Position numbers and translations under genes: made by a program. Below are positions 7,858 to 19,043 of a stretch of 64,000 nt of DNA, piece after piece. Where the stretch lies: contig NZ_JAACKC010000004.1 in assembly GCF_009939195.1 (NCBI RefSeq), forward strand, positions 326,541 through 390,540, written 5' to 3'. How positions within the stretch are numbered: the first letter of the stretch is position 1; each line of letters begins with the position of its first letter. The notes beneath the pieces are model-generated. The model had not been told where the DNA came from and did no database searches. It saw only the letters and a list, made by a program, of their open reading frames with translations. The DNA comes from Acinetobacter kanungonis (GTDB taxonomy: Bacteria > Pseudomonadota > Gammaproteobacteria > Pseudomonadales > Moraxellaceae).

Positions 7858-8056
7858 TATTATTAATAAATATCAGTGACTTATCATAGTCAAGCAATCC
7901 TGATTAAAAAAAAATTAAATTTTTTTTTGATTATTAAGTCCACAATTAAACTTGATTTTTACAAAGTCGTGAAAAATAAAATTCGGCAAGGCTTTTTAAG
8001 CCGTATTTTTTTGCTAAACTGATGATGACTGTTTGGGGACAGATAAACTGATAAAA

Positions 8057-8914
8057 ATGAAAAATAAATGGCATCACTTGCAAGCTTACCTTCTTGGCTG
8101 TGCGTCTATCGTACTGATCAGCCCTGTCTGTGTGGCTGGGGAAACCATTTATCAGCTAACTGAATCGAATGGTACAACCCTGCTGACCAATAAAAAAAGT
8201 AAATATAGTCATCTCAAAGTCGAAAAGAAGACTTATTACCCTGACAGTAATATGCACAGCTATAGCAACTGGGGCAGTTCAGAATCTTCAGTTTTGCCCA
8301 GTTATAGTCGTAATCGCAATGCATTTGATGCCATGATTCGCCAAGCCGCTCAAACACATGGTGTTTCGGAAGGTCTCATTAAAGCAGTGATGCATACTGA
8401 ATCTGGCTTTAACGTCAATGCACGTTCACCTGTCGGTGCACAAGGGCTAATGCAACTAATGCCTGCAACTGCACGTCGCTTTAATGTCGCAAATGCTTAT
8501 GATCCGCAGCAAAACATCATGGGGGGTGCCAAATATTTAAGCTGGTTACTCAAACGCTTTAATGGCAATACGTCACTGGCGCTCGCTGCATATAATGCTG
8601 GCGAAGGCAATGTCGATAAATACGGTGGCATTCCTCCCTTTAAAGAAACTCAAGACTATGTACGTCGTGTCAGCAGTCGTTATAGCAACCTATATTCAGG
8701 TGGCCTGATCAGTAGTGGCAGCAGTTCAGGGCAAGTCCTTGCGCAGTCCGTCAACTACACCCCACCAGCTCAAACGGAATCTCTTCCGAGCACACCTTCA
8801 AGAAATAGCAGCCAGCGTCAAATTATAATGGCCGCAGATGGCAGTTATACCGATGCCCCAAGATCTGGGAGTTACTCCACAGAACATGCGTCGGCATCTG
8901 CACGAATTTATTGA
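8057..8914 (+). CDS. Exported lytic transglycosylase, SLT domain
   Basis: With the ATG at 8057 the protein has 285 residues; a TTG at 8033 would add eight charged residues ahead of the signal peptide, which is less likely. The signal sequence ([19 protein letters not shown]) is followed by a short DUF4124-like strand segment ([18 protein letters not shown]). A C1-type SLT domain comes next: catalytic Glu in [10 protein letters not shown], then [25 protein letters not shown] and [10 protein letters not shown]. The roughly 80 C-terminal residues are Ser-rich and disordered-looking. Such proteins cut peptidoglycan glycan strands, often to make room for envelope machines. No secretion genes lie beside it, so the partner is unknown. 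Confidence 0.87.
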   Translation: MKNKWHHLQAYLLGCASIVLISPVCVAGETIYQLTESNGTTLLTNKKSKYSHLKVEKKTYYPDSNMHSYSNWGSSESSVLPSYSRNRNAFDAMIRQAAQTHGVSEGLIKAVMHTESGFNVNARSPVGAQGLMQLMPATARRFNVANAYDPQQNIMGGAKYLSWLLKRFNGNTSLALAAYNAGEGNVDKYGGIPPFKETQDYVRRVSSRYSNLYSGGLISSGSSSGQVLAQSVNYTPPAQTESLPSTPSRNSSQRQIIMAADGSYTDAPRSGSYSTEHASASARIY

Positions 8915-8954
8915 AGTGAAATTCGTTATTTTTTGCGTCTAATTACGTTTTTTT

Positions 8955-8983
8955 CTTGAATTTTTGCACTATTCACCGCATAT
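8955..8983 (+). promoter_or_regulatory. Sigma-32 (heat-shock) promoter of htpX
   Basis: CTTGAA (8955-8960), a 15-base spacer, then CCGCATAT (8976-8983), close to the sigma-32 consensus CTTGAA and CCCCATNT. It lies about 60 bases before the htpX start, in keeping with the known heat control of htpX in other bacteria. Confidence 0.65.
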
Positions 8984-9045
8984 TGATCCTGATGATTTAT
9001 AAGTTATAAATCAGATTATATTTCTATATTAAGAGGATTTTCTCA

Positions 9046-9951
9046 ATGATGCGGATTGGTTTGTTCTTGCTAACCAACCTCGCGGTACTGGTTGTAGCTG
9101 GCATTATTTTGTCACTCTTCGGTGTCGGTAGTTACCATGGCGCGGGTGGCTTGAATCTAGGCAACCTTTTAGTCGTCTGTTTCGTGTTTGGTATGGTTGG
9201 CTCTTTAGTGTCTCTGTTCATGTCGAAATGGATGGCGAAAAAAACAACTGGCACTGAACTTATTGACCCTAATGCTCCACGTAGCCAAGCAGAAGTTTGG
9301 TTGCTACAAACAGTTGCGGAATTGTCTCAACGCGCTGGTATTAAAATGCCAGAAGTGGGTATTTTCCCATCTTACCAATCCAATGCATTTGCAACGGGTT
9401 GGAATAAAAATGATGCGCTCGTTGCTGTTTCGACAGGTCTACTTGAGCGTATGAACAAAGATGAATTACGTGCAGTACTGGCTCACGAAATTGGTCACGT
9501 TGCCAATGGTGATATGGTGACACTGGCATTGATTCAAGGTGTCGTGAATGCCTTCGTGATGTTCTTTGCGCGTGTAGTTGGTGATTTCATCGACCGTAAC
9601 GTTTTCGGTCGTGAAGATGGCGAAGCACCAGGCTTGGCTTACTTCGGGATTACCATTGTACTGGATATCGTATTTGGTATTTTAGCGTCTGCCATCGTGA
9701 TGTGGTTCTCGCGTCATCGTGAATACCGTGCCGATGAAGCAGGTGCACGTTTAGCAGGTAAACAAGCCATGATCTCTGCGCTACTCCGTTTACAAGCAGA
9801 ATCTGAACTTCCAGACCAAATGCCGAAAGAAATGAAAGCATTCTCAATTGCGGAAGGTAAAGAACAAGGCTTTAGCTTAGCAGCCTTATTCCAAACCCAC
9901 CCATCGATTGAACAACGTGTAGCAGCCTTACATCAATTAGACTGCGCATAA
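9046..9951 (+). CDS. htpX: Membrane zinc metalloprotease HtpX
   Basis: The 301-residue M48 protease starts at ATG 9046 behind AGAGGA with 8-base spacing. Two N-terminal membrane segments (about residues 5-25 and 38-60) precede the zinc motif HEIGH in [14 protein letters not shown] second membrane pair follows (about 157-175, 190-212), then the third zinc ligand region EYRADEAGA. HtpX sits in the inner membrane with its active site in the cytoplasm and degrades misfolded membrane proteins, partly overlapping FtsH, which is encoded at 36310-38199. A sigma-32-like promoter at 8955-8983 fits heat control, and a terminator at 9964-9993 closes the unit. Confidence 0.95.
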   Translation: MMRIGLFLLTNLAVLVVAGIILSLFGVGSYHGAGGLNLGNLLVVCFVFGMVGSLVSLFMSKWMAKKTTGTELIDPNAPRSQAEVWLLQTVAELSQRAGIKMPEVGIFPSYQSNAFATGWNKNDALVAVSTGLLERMNKDELRAVLAHEIGHVANGDMVTLALIQGVVNAFVMFFARVVGDFIDRNVFGREDGEAPGLAYFGITIVLDIVFGILASAIVMWFSRHREYRADEAGARLAGKQAMISALLRLQAESELPDQMPKEMKAFSIAEGKEQGFSLAALFQTHPSIEQRVAALHQLDCA

Positions 9952-9963
9952 GTTTAAAGATTC

Positions 9964-9993
9964 AAAAAAGCCTCCGACATGGAGGCTTTTTTT
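9964..9993. terminator. Bidirectional terminator
   Basis: Arms AAGCCTCC and GGAGGCTT around GACAT, with A and T runs on either side, between convergent htpX and the DUF4112 gene. Confidence 0.88.
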
Positions 9994-10011
9994 ATTGACT
10001 CATTGATTTAA

Positions 10012-10596
10012 TCACCCATTTTGAAACCACGACCATACTGCGGTAAAGCCATACCAAGAGGCCACGAACAGCAAAACAATCACCATCAGACCAATCAAAT
10101 CGGGAATATGTAACCACAGCCAAGCAATCACAGGCTGTCGCCAAAATGCTGAAGACTGCTGCTTCTGTTCTAACTTTTCATGCAAATAAGGATGTTCAAC
10201 ATGTTTCGTATCGCGGATCTGATACTCTTCACGAATATGCTCATGCACAATATCCAGTGCTTTACGGCTCGGACGAATAAAGATATCAAATACGGTGCCT
10301 GCAATCGGAATAAAGCCCACTACCAGATCCATAGCTGCGAGTTTATACACCACATTTAATTTATGCTGCGGCACCCCGATTTGCTTGGCTTTATATACCG
10401 CATAACAGGTTAAGGCAAAGCCTGCAATGTCACCTGCCACTGGGATGGTCCCTAAAGCCGCATCTGCCCCTACCCCTTGCTTGGTAAATGGAATACGTAT
10501 CAGTGAATCCATCAGATTGGAATATTTCGCTAAATCACGCTCTAAACGAATCACTTCTTGTGGTGTTTTTCTTGTCGATAAAGGCTGCTCAGGCAT
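10012..10596 (-). CDS. DUF4112 membrane protein
   Basis: The 194-residue protein carries the DUF4112 pattern: an N-terminal helix with LAKYSNLMDSLIRIP, then the paired Gly/Pro-rich turns LGTIPVAGDIAG and VGFIPIAGTVFDIFIR, each leading a hydrophobic helix. A C-terminal membrane segment (LIGLMVIVLLFVASWYG) follows a charged linker. The family is found in many proteobacteria and has no established function. It is a single gene, convergent with htpX. The 263 bases upstream, to the RND gene end, contain no recognisable feature. Confidence 0.8.
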   Translation of the reverse strand: MPEQPLSTRKTPQEVIRLERDLAKYSNLMDSLIRIPFTKQGVGADAALGTIPVAGDIAGFALTCYAVYKAKQIGVPQHKLNVVYKLAAMDLVVGFIPIAGTVFDIFIRPSRKALDIVHEHIREEYQIRDTKHVEHPYLHEKLEQKQQSSAFWRQPVIAWLWLHIPDLIGLMVIVLLFVASWYGFTAVWSWFQNG

Positions 10597-10859
10597 ATGT
10601 CTGTCGATAGGCAGTTGATTTCACTACAGCTTAAAGCATTTTGATTGTTGAATAAGTAACAAAGGGTTATTCAAAACTATGGGGCATTTCAATCTCAGAT
10701 CAACCGTCTCACTTACTCAAGTACCTTCAACCCGAAATCACACACATCTCATTTCAGATCGAGGCTTATCCTGAAACCATTTTCAAGATAAGCATCTTCA
10801 TGCGGTCAATCATCCAAGCTAAGCCATCAATTTAGCGTAAAACACTAAAACTTCATCAC

Positions 10860-13800
10860 TTATAGAGATTTAGCCTCAGATGACTTCCCAGCAAAAAGCG
10901 AACGAATCAGGACATACATAAAAGGAATAAAAATCAGCACCAGAACCGTACCAAAAATCACACCACCCAGAACACTAACCCCAATTTCCTGACGACTTGC
11001 CGCCCCCGCACCGAAGGCAAAGACCAATGGAATCACGCCTGCTCCAAAAGCCAGAGAAGTCATCAAAATTGGACGCAAGCGCAGGCTCGCACCTTCCATC
11101 GCGGCCTGCATCACCGTTAAACCACGTGTTTGCGCCATAGAGGCAAACTCCACAATCAAAATGGCATTTTTACACGACAAACCAATGGTGGTGAGTAAGG
11201 CGATCTGGAAGTAAATATCATTCGGAAAACCTGTCCATGCACTAAACAGAATATTGCCCCCAATCCCCAAAGGAATGGCACTCATCACTGCCGTAGGTAT
11301 CGTCCAGCTCTCATATAAAGCCGCCAGACATAAGAAAATAAATCCAATCGAAACCAGATATAACCATAAAGCTTGATGGCTGGATTTTTGCTCCTGAAGT
11401 GATAGCCCGCTCCATGCCAAATCTATATCAGGCTGCTGTTCGACTAACTTCTGAATGTCTCCCATCGCAACACCTGAACTGACATGCTTGGCAGTGTCGG
11501 CTTCCATTTCCAGTGCGGTATAGCCCATAAAACGTTTCACCACCTCGGGGCCACCACCCCAATTCACATTGGCAAAACTCGCGAAAGACACCATCTGATT
11601 GGCATCATTACGGACATACCATTGCTGTAAATCTTCGGGTTTGGCACGGAATTCAGCATCGCCCTGCATCATCACCCGTTTCACCCGCCCACGGTCAATA
11701 AAATCATTCACATAAGCCCCGCCCCACGCTGCGGATAAGGTACTGTTAATTGCCGATTGCGACAGGCCTAAAGCCATGGCTTGTTTTTGGTCAATCTTGA
11801 CTTGTAACTCGGCCTTGTCAGGATTGGCCTTGTTATCTAAGTTCTCAAAACTCTTATACTGCTCTGCTGCACTTTGTAGCTTTTTAAATTCGGCATCTAA
11901 AAACTGACGCCCATTGCCATTAATATCGCGGATCCAGAACTCCAAACCATCGGTTTGCCCCAACCCACTTACCGATGCAGGCATGTTCACCATGATCTTG
12001 GCATTGCGGCTCTGACGGAAATGCTGCATCGCGCGTTCTCGTATGGCTTGAGCGGAGTTGGATTGACTACTCCGTTCATCCCAGTGCTTCAATGCAATAA
12101 AACCCTGACCTAAATTCTGCCCAGTGCCTGAATAATTACGTCCATAACGCACCATCACCAAATTGACATTGTCTTTTTCTTGAGTCAGGAAATATTGACG
12201 AATTTCTTCCCCCACTTCGCGACTTTTAGACATCGGCGCGCCATTGATCAGCTCAAACTGCACGCTCAACATGCCCTGATCTTCACTCGGAATAAAGCTG
12301 GTCGGTAAGGCACGATAGAACACGGCGAACACGGCGATTAACGCAGTAAAGACCACCAAGCTGATCCGCTTATGCTTCATGGTCAATTGCGTCAATTTAA
12401 GATAATGAGTTTTTAACTGCTCCAATTTTTGATTAAACCACAGCGCCCATTTTTTCTGTTTAAGGCTTGGCTGTAGGATTAGGGCACATAGCGCAGGTGT
12501 TAATACCAAAGCCACCATAAGCGACAAGGCCATTGCAGCAACCAGCGTGATGGAGAACTGCCGATAAATAACCCCTGTAGAGCCACCAAAAAATGCCATG
12601 GGAATAAAGACCGCGGTCAGTACCAAGGTAATGCCAACGAGTGCTCCGCTAATCTCCTGCATCGATTCGACTGCGGCATCTTTGGCCGAGAGTTGTTGCT
12701 CATGCATCAGACGCTCAACATTTTCGACCACCACAATTGCATCATCCACCAGCAACCCAATCGCCAAAACCAAGGCAAACAAGGTCAATGTATTAATGCT
12801 CATCCCGAGGGCGTACAGCACCGCCATGGTTCCCAAAATCACCACAGGTACGGTAATGGCCGGAATTAAAGTGGCACGCCAATTCTGTAAAAACAGGAAC
12901 ATCACGATAATTACTAAAAGCACCGCTTCAAACAGGGTCTTCACCACTTCCTTAATAGATTCCTGCACAAACGGCGTATTGTCCCGTGGGTAAACAATTT
13001 TATAACCCGCTGGTAATTTACTGGATAAATGCTCCACTTCAGCTTTAATCAAGGCAGAGGTCGCCAGAGCATTGGCACCTGAAGATAGAGAGATCCCCAT
13101 GCCTGCGGAAGGATAGCCATTAATGGTATTAAAGGATTGATAGTTTTCCGCACCCAGTTCAATGCGCGCCACATCCTTTAAAAAAACAAAACTCCCATCT
13201 CGATTCGACTTGACAATAATCTGTTCAAATTCAGGTACGGTTTTCAGACGTGAGCCTGAGGTCACTTTGGCATTTAGATATTGATGCTCGACTGTTGGTA
13301 AATCCCCAATGCCCCCCGCAGCCACTTGGGTATTCTGTGCTTCTATCGCTGCACGAATATCAGACGGCATTAAACTATATTGCTTCAGCTTGGCTGGATT
13401 GAGCCAGATACGCATGGCATATTGTGAACCAAAGACATCGACTTCACCGACTCCTTCAATACGGGCAATGTCCTGTTCCAAATGCGTCATCATGTAGTCG
13501 GACAATTCAATATTATCGCTACGACCTGAGGCATCATATAAGCCAATCACCATATGGGTATCACCCAGTGACTTATACACATTCACGCCTTGACGTTGCA
13601 CATCTTCTGGTAAACGGCTGACCACACCATTAATCGCATTTTGTACCTGAACCTGAGCAGTATCTGGGTCTGTCCCATTATCAAAACTGATGCTAATTCG
13701 ACTGCGTCCAGAAGAATCACTACTAGAACTAAAGTACAGGAGATGATCAATACCTTTAATTTGCTGTTCAAGAACTTGCGTGACACTTTCTTCAACGGCT

Positions 13801-13967
13801 TCTGCAGCCGCGCCTGTATAAGTGGCGCTCACGGTAATTCGCGGTGGTGCAATGTCGGGATAACGTTCAACAGGCAGATTCAGAACGGAAAAAAGCCCCA
13901 AAGCCATGACAATAATTGCAAGAACACCTGCGAAAATGGGACGTTGTATAAAAAACTTAGACAACAT
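10860..13967 (-). CDS. RND multidrug efflux permease, HAE-1 (AcrB/AdeB) type
   Basis: At 1035 residues it has the full HAE-1 length: an N-terminal membrane helix, a periplasmic porter domain, a central membrane block, a second porter domain and a final membrane block. The proton-relay residues are present: the paired aspartates in LLVDDAIVVVENVERL and the lysine in CKNAILIVEFA. The hydrophobic loop FFGGSTGVIYRQF is typical too. Such pumps form trimers that expel drugs and detergents together with a periplasmic adaptor and an outer-membrane channel. Neither an adaptor nor a channel gene is adjacent, so this permease must borrow partners encoded elsewhere, or they were lost. It is clearly distant from the canonical AdeB sequence, so I give no symbol. 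Confidence 0.92.
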   Translation of the reverse strand: MLSKFFIQRPIFAGVLAIIVMALGLFSVLNLPVERYPDIAPPRITVSATYTGAAAEAVEESVTQVLEQQIKGIDHLLYFSSSSDSSGRSRISISFDNGTDPDTAQVQVQNAINGVVSRLPEDVQRQGVNVYKSLGDTHMVIGLYDASGRSDNIELSDYMMTHLEQDIARIEGVGEVDVFGSQYAMRIWLNPAKLKQYSLMPSDIRAAIEAQNTQVAAGGIGDLPTVEHQYLNAKVTSGSRLKTVPEFEQIIVKSNRDGSFVFLKDVARIELGAENYQSFNTINGYPSAGMGISLSSGANALATSALIKAEVEHLSSKLPAGYKIVYPRDNTPFVQESIKEVVKTLFEAVLLVIIVMFLFLQNWRATLIPAITVPVVILGTMAVLYALGMSINTLTLFALVLAIGLLVDDAIVVVENVERLMHEQQLSAKDAAVESMQEISGALVGITLVLTAVFIPMAFFGGSTGVIYRQFSITLVAAMALSLMVALVLTPALCALILQPSLKQKKWALWFNQKLEQLKTHYLKLTQLTMKHKRISLVVFTALIAVFAVFYRALPTSFIPSEDQGMLSVQFELINGAPMSKSREVGEEIRQYFLTQEKDNVNLVMVRYGRNYSGTGQNLGQGFIALKHWDERSSQSNSAQAIRERAMQHFRQSRNAKIMVNMPASVSGLGQTDGLEFWIRDINGNGRQFLDAEFKKLQSAAEQYKSFENLDNKANPDKAELQVKIDQKQAMALGLSQSAINSTLSAAWGGAYVNDFIDRGRVKRVMMQGDAEFRAKPEDLQQWYVRNDANQMVSFASFANVNWGGGPEVVKRFMGYTALEMEADTAKHVSSGVAMGDIQKLVEQQPDIDLAWSGLSLQEQKSSHQALWLYLVSIGFIFLCLAALYESWTIPTAVMSAIPLGIGGNILFSAWTGFPNDIYFQIALLTTIGLSCKNAILIVEFASMAQTRGLTVMQAAMEGASLRLRPILMTSLAFGAGVIPLVFAFGAGAASRQEIGVSVLGGVIFGTVLVLIFIPFMYVLIRSLFAGKSSEAKSL

Positions 13968-14392
13968 AGGTCTGCGCCACTTATCTAGAAGAAGTAAAAA
14001 GGAAGAGTCGAAAAAACTAGCAAATTTGTGTTGATATTCAATGACTCAACTTTAAAACACAATCATTATTAACATAGTTACGGATGTATTGATCAATTAT
14101 GGAGAAATTGTGAAGATGAGGTTCGGCTTCAATTACTATCCATCTCATCAAGTGATAAGCTGAAATACTGAATTTTGCAGGGACATCTTTCTGCTATAAC
14201 CACTCTCTCTGGATTTTGAATGATTCAAAGTCGATGAAAAAGCATTCTTGTTGGCTCAAATAAATTGCCACTTTTGGCGCATTTGCTGAGCAAAAATCCA
14301 TGTTAAACTTTGTAACTTAGAACTCGGTATTTTTAAGCCGACTTTAATGTTTTAGCGCTATTCTTCACTTATCTGAAACGACTTAATCCATC
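13968..14392. other. Divergent promoter region, RND pump and dgkA
   Basis: This is 425 bases without coding signal. It must hold the promoters of both flanking genes. I see no convincing operator, hairpin or repeat, and no adjacent regulator gene that might act on the pump. Confidence 0.5.
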
Positions 14393-14767
14393 ATGAGCGA
14401 ATATTCTCCCCTCAAAGGTAAAACTGGTCTAAAACGTATTTTAAATGCGACCAGCTATTCAATGGCGGGCTTTAAAGCCGCTTTCCAGCATGAAGCGGCT
14501 TTTCGACAAATTATTTATATTAATCTGGTACTGATTCCGATTACTTTTTTCCTCGATGTCAGTCGCAGTGAACAAGCCGTTCTGATCGCGGTTTGTTTAT
14601 TGGCAATCATTGTCGAACTTTTTAACTCTGCCTTGGAAGCCATTGTTGATCGTGTTTCTTTAGAACGGCATCCGCTTTCTAAAAATGCCAAAGACATGGG
14701 CAGTGCAGCGCAATTCGTCGCCCTAAGCATTATTGCCATAACCTGGGGACTGATTTTATTGGCTTAA
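14393..14767 (+). CDS. dgkA: Diacylglycerol kinase DgkA
   Basis: The 124-residue protein matches the small prokaryotic DgkA: an amphipathic N-terminal helix (GLKRILNATSYSMAGFKAA), the conserved EAAFRQ, three membrane helices, and the active-site stretch ELFNSALEAIVDRV with its E-x-x-N-S-A-x-E-x-x-x-D pattern. It is a trimeric inner-membrane enzyme that phosphorylates diacylglycerol with ATP, returning lipid left from glycan or lipid A modification to phospholipid synthesis. It ends seven bases from the convergent LuxR-type gene, with no visible terminator between. Confidence 0.95.
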   Translation: MSEYSPLKGKTGLKRILNATSYSMAGFKAAFQHEAAFRQIIYINLVLIPITFFLDVSRSEQAVLIAVCLLAIIVELFNSALEAIVDRVSLERHPLSKNAKDMGSAAQFVALSIIAITWGLILLA

Positions 14768-14774
14768 GCTGTAA

Positions 14775-15941
14775 TTAAGGGATATGTTCAAAATCTAGGG
14801 TTAAGCCTGCCAATAGACGAAATAACTCAACTTGGGTGGAGCAATGGGTTTTGGCAAAAATATATTTGATATAGGTGCGCACGGAACTCAATGTCAGTGA
14901 ACACTCTACGGCAATTGCCTCGAGGTTGTATCCATTCACAAACAGTTCACAAATTTTGATTTCACGTTGTGACAACTGATAGTGCTGTTTTAAAAACTCA
15001 TGTGCCAGTTGGTACTGCTTATCTGGCTCGGTCAAAAACACGGCAACTTTCTGTTCCATCACCTGCTCATTCAGCATCTTTTGCCAAACACTGGAAAAGG
15101 GCACCACACTAAGCATCAATGGTTGCGACTTTTTACTGAGTCGGATCGGCAGTACTCCACCAGCCTGTGCATCCGCATGCGTCTCATTTGAAACATCTTG
15201 AAAAAGTGCACTGGCAATGTATTGTTCTAATTTGGCTTGATCTGCACTGGTTGCTTTAAGTCGGTTAAAATGGTCTAGGCTGAGTTCTTGGTGAGTTTCT
15301 AAAATAGCTTGTGCCTTGGCATTGGAATAGACCAGACTGGCATTGGCATCCAATAAAATCACACCCGTTTTTAATGCATCAAATAGCTTATATAAATCCA
15401 GATTTTCCTGTTGTACCAAACTGAACTGACGGTGAATTTGTAAGGCACGTCGAAAATGTTTGGCTAATCTTTTTAATAGTTCCGTTTCTGGTTTTGCATA
15501 CATCGGGACACTGTCTGCCCGATGAATCCCCAAGACTGCCCAGCGATATTGCCCCGTTTCCAAAAGAATACCTTGTGCTGAACCAATCCCTGAAGGGGCT
15601 ACACATTTTTCATAAAAGCTATATTCATCACTGCCCTGTCGAGCTGCATAAGCGGTCCAGTCTAACACTACAGGTTCCCCTAGCCCTTGCTGCTTCAAAA
15701 TCGGTGCATGCAGTTGCATATCGATCATTTGAATTTTTTCATCGTGATAGGCAGCTAAAGCGGCTTCGGAAATGTTATGAGTAAAGGTGAAATTGAATTT
15801 TGGATTGAGCTGATCAATGGCGGTAAAAATAGCACTTTGACTGCCCGTATAGTGCACCAGCCGAATCAGAACTTGCTGCCATAACTCAGGATGCATGGTC
15901 GCTTCATAAATCATTTCGACCATTTCATGTTCTTGCTCCAT
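14775..15941 (-). CDS. LuxR-type transcriptional regulator with PAS-like sensor region
   Basis: The 388-residue protein ends in a LuxR-type helix-turn-helix: YQLSQREIKICELFVNGY, then AVECSLTLSSVRTYIKYIFAK (about residues 320-375). The preceding 300 residues are not a receiver domain, having no phospho-acceptor Asp pattern. A segment around LFDALKTGVILLDANASLVYSNAKAQAIL reads as a PAS-type sensor. It probably binds DNA in response to a small ligand; neither ligand nor targets can be told from context, since dgkA is convergent and groEL lies upstream with its own promoter. An in-frame ATG at codon 7 is an alternative start. Confidence 0.82.
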   Translation of the reverse strand: MEQEHEMVEMIYEATMHPELWQQVLIRLVHYTGSQSAIFTAIDQLNPKFNFTFTHNISEAALAAYHDEKIQMIDMQLHAPILKQQGLGEPVVLDWTAYAARQGSDEYSFYEKCVAPSGIGSAQGILLETGQYRWAVLGIHRADSVPMYAKPETELLKRLAKHFRRALQIHRQFSLVQQENLDLYKLFDALKTGVILLDANASLVYSNAKAQAILETHQELSLDHFNRLKATSADQAKLEQYIASALFQDVSNETHADAQAGGVLPIRLSKKSQPLMLSVVPFSSVWQKMLNEQVMEQKVAVFLTEPDKQYQLAHEFLKQHYQLSQREIKICELFVNGYNLEAIAVECSLTLSSVRTYIKYIFAKTHCSTQVELFRLLAGLTLDFEHIP

Positions 15942-16048
15942 TTCCCTCTCCCCAGAAGCAAAAAAGACTGATTAATCACCTTAATGATTTGTTTTTTATA
16001 ATTTATTCTTAATGAATATTTTTCTGACTCAATTATACCGACAAAAAT

Positions 16049-16080
16049 AAAAAAATCCCCACAAAAAGTGGGGATTTTTT
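16049..16080 (-). terminator. groESL terminator
   Basis: Arms AATCCCCAC and GTGGGGATT around A5, with a T run on the minus strand, 25 bases past the groEL stop. Confidence 0.88.
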
Positions 16081-16104
16081 AGATTGGTAAAGCTAAGCTG
16101 ATGA

Positions 16105-17739
<1,635 letters not shown>

Positions 17740-17798
17740 TTATAGACTCCGAAATATTTTAATCTTTACTAATCTGATATTGAACGAGTAAGGACGAA

Positions 17799-18089
17799 TT
17801 AGCCTTCTAAAACAGCTAAAATGTCAGACTCTTTCATGATAAGAAGTTCTTCACCTTGTACTTTTACAGTTGTACCTGCATAAGTACCGAACAATACTTT
17901 ATCGCCAACTTTTACGTCTAAAGCGCGAACACCGTTGTCCGTGATTTGACCATTACCTACAGCAATAATTTCACCTTGTGCTGGCTTTTCAGCTGCAGAA
18001 CCTGGCAATAAGATACCGCCAGCGGTTTTCGTTTCTTCTTCAACACGACGAATAACTACGCGATCATGTAATGGACGAATGTTGCTCAT
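17799..18089 (-). CDS. groES: 10-kDa co-chaperonin GroES
   Basis: The 96-residue protein begins [15 protein letters not shown]. An ATG four codons further out (18101) lies on the GGAG ribosome-binding site itself, so I choose 18089. The mobile loop that docks on GroEL is [16 protein letters not shown], and the roof beta-hairpin and C-terminal strand ([14 protein letters not shown]) are present. GroES forms the heptameric lid of the GroEL cage. It is the first gene of the groESL operon. Confidence 0.97.
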   Translation of the reverse strand: MSNIRPLHDRVVIRRVEEETKTAGGILLPGSAAEKPAQGEIIAVGNGQITDNGVRALDVKVGDKVLFGTYAGTTVKVQGEELLIMKESDILAVLEG

Positions 18090-18180
18090 AAATAACTCCA
18101 TCAGACTAAGTCTATTAAGATGACTGATGACGACTTATTTATTCCTTTGGTCATCATCAAAATGAATTTAGATGACACTT

Positions 18181-18210
18181 TTGTGGGGATGGAAAAGAGC
18201 GCTTCAAGGG
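18181..18210 (-). promoter_or_regulatory. Sigma-32 promoter of groESL
   Basis: On the minus strand CCCTTGAA (18203-18210), a 14-base spacer, then CCCCACAA (18181-18188), nearly the sigma-32 consensus. It lies about 92 bases upstream of groES. No CIRCE inverted repeat is seen, so control is of the sigma-32 type. Confidence 0.8.
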
Positions 18211-18284
18211 CTGCATTTAAAAAAAAGCATCTTTTTTGTATTTTTTTTATCCATTGCGAAAGATTCGTTGTTTAATTCATCAAA

Positions 18285-19043
18285 CTAGAGCAACTCAAAT
18301 CGCGCTTGCTGCAAATTAAATTGATAATGTCGGACATCGGCCTGCGTATTAATCACATTAAAACTGTTGCTCAACGCATGGTGTAAACGATACGAGGTTG
18401 CCGTTCCTGCATGTATATCCAAGACTGGATGCCCAACACCCAAATGATATAAAGAGTTTAAATCGAACACTGCCGATTGATGTAGATGACCATGCAATAA
18501 GGCCTTTAAGCCACTCTGACTCCAGACTTCCAGTGCCATCCGCCCCAGTAAAGGACAATCTTTAATGCCATGCGGATCATCTGGTGGGGTATAAAACGGC
18601 TGATGTGCTGCAATGATTTTGATTTTATCTGCAGGTGCCTGTTTTAAAATCTGATCAATCTGCTGGATTTGCTCCAAGGAAATATGCCCCCGCGTATGGT
18701 AACGGCGACGAATACTGTTTACCCCAATCACATAAAAATGCTCAGTTTCTAGGGTCATTTCCATATTGCCGAAAAACAGTTGGTAACGGGTAAAGGGATT
18801 AAAGATCCGATCCCAGACATGGTACAGCGGAATGTCATGATTGCCTGGTACCACCAAATATGGGCAATTCAAACTGTCCAAAAATTGTTTACAGTGAAAA
18901 AACTCACGATAACGTGCGCGCTGGGTTAAATCACCACTGACCACCACCAACTCAGGTTGCTGTCCACGGCAAAATTCCTGAATGGCTGTCAGACACGCAG
19001 GGCGCTCTGTACCAAAATGCAGATCAGACAGATGCAGCAGCAT
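18285..19043 (-). CDS. Metallophosphoesterase, CpdA-like
   Basis: The 252-residue protein carries all five metal-binding blocks of calcineurin-type phosphoesterases in order: DLHFG, GDLTQRARY, GNHD, the histidine in AAHQPF, and GHLH. This pattern with RARYREF is shared with CpdA-type cyclic nucleotide phosphodiesterases and related enzymes, so cAMP or another phosphodiester is a possible substrate. It is cytosolic, with no signal peptide. Its start overlaps the end of the lipid-kinase gene by 20 bases, so the two are co-translated. Related phosphoesterase/lipid-kinase pairs hint at a role in phospholipid head-group turnover, but this is inference. Confidence 0.83.
   Translation of the reverse strand: MLLHLSDLHFGTERPACLTAIQEFCRGQQPELVVVSGDLTQRARYREFFHCKQFLDSLNCPYLVVPGNHDIPLYHVWDRIFNPFTRYQLFFGNMEMTLETEHFYVIGVNSIRRRYHTRGHISLEQIQQIDQILKQAPADKIKIIAAHQPFYTPPDDPHGIKDCPLLGRMALEVWSQSGLKALLHGHLHQSAVFDLNSLYHLGVGHPVLDIHAGTATSYRLHHALSNSFNVINTQADVRHYQFNLQQARFELL

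Larger units (their letters stand above)
7564..8056. other. Intergenic region with DnaA-box-like cluster and AT-rich tract
   Basis: This divergent region holds four DnaA-box-like 9-mers at 7741-7786, a perfect 10-bp-arm inverted repeat at 7833-7857, and an extremely AT-rich tract at about 7855-7980 with A8 and T9 runs. The layout resembles a replication-origin module, but no dnaA, dnaN, gidA or rpmH gene is near. Promoters for ttcA and the transglycosylase must also lie here. Confidence 0.5.

Noticed and set aside
7564..8056. Main chromosomal origin of replication
   Set aside because: None of the usual origin neighbours (dnaA, dnaN, rpmH, gidA) is present, so only a DnaA-box cluster is claimed.
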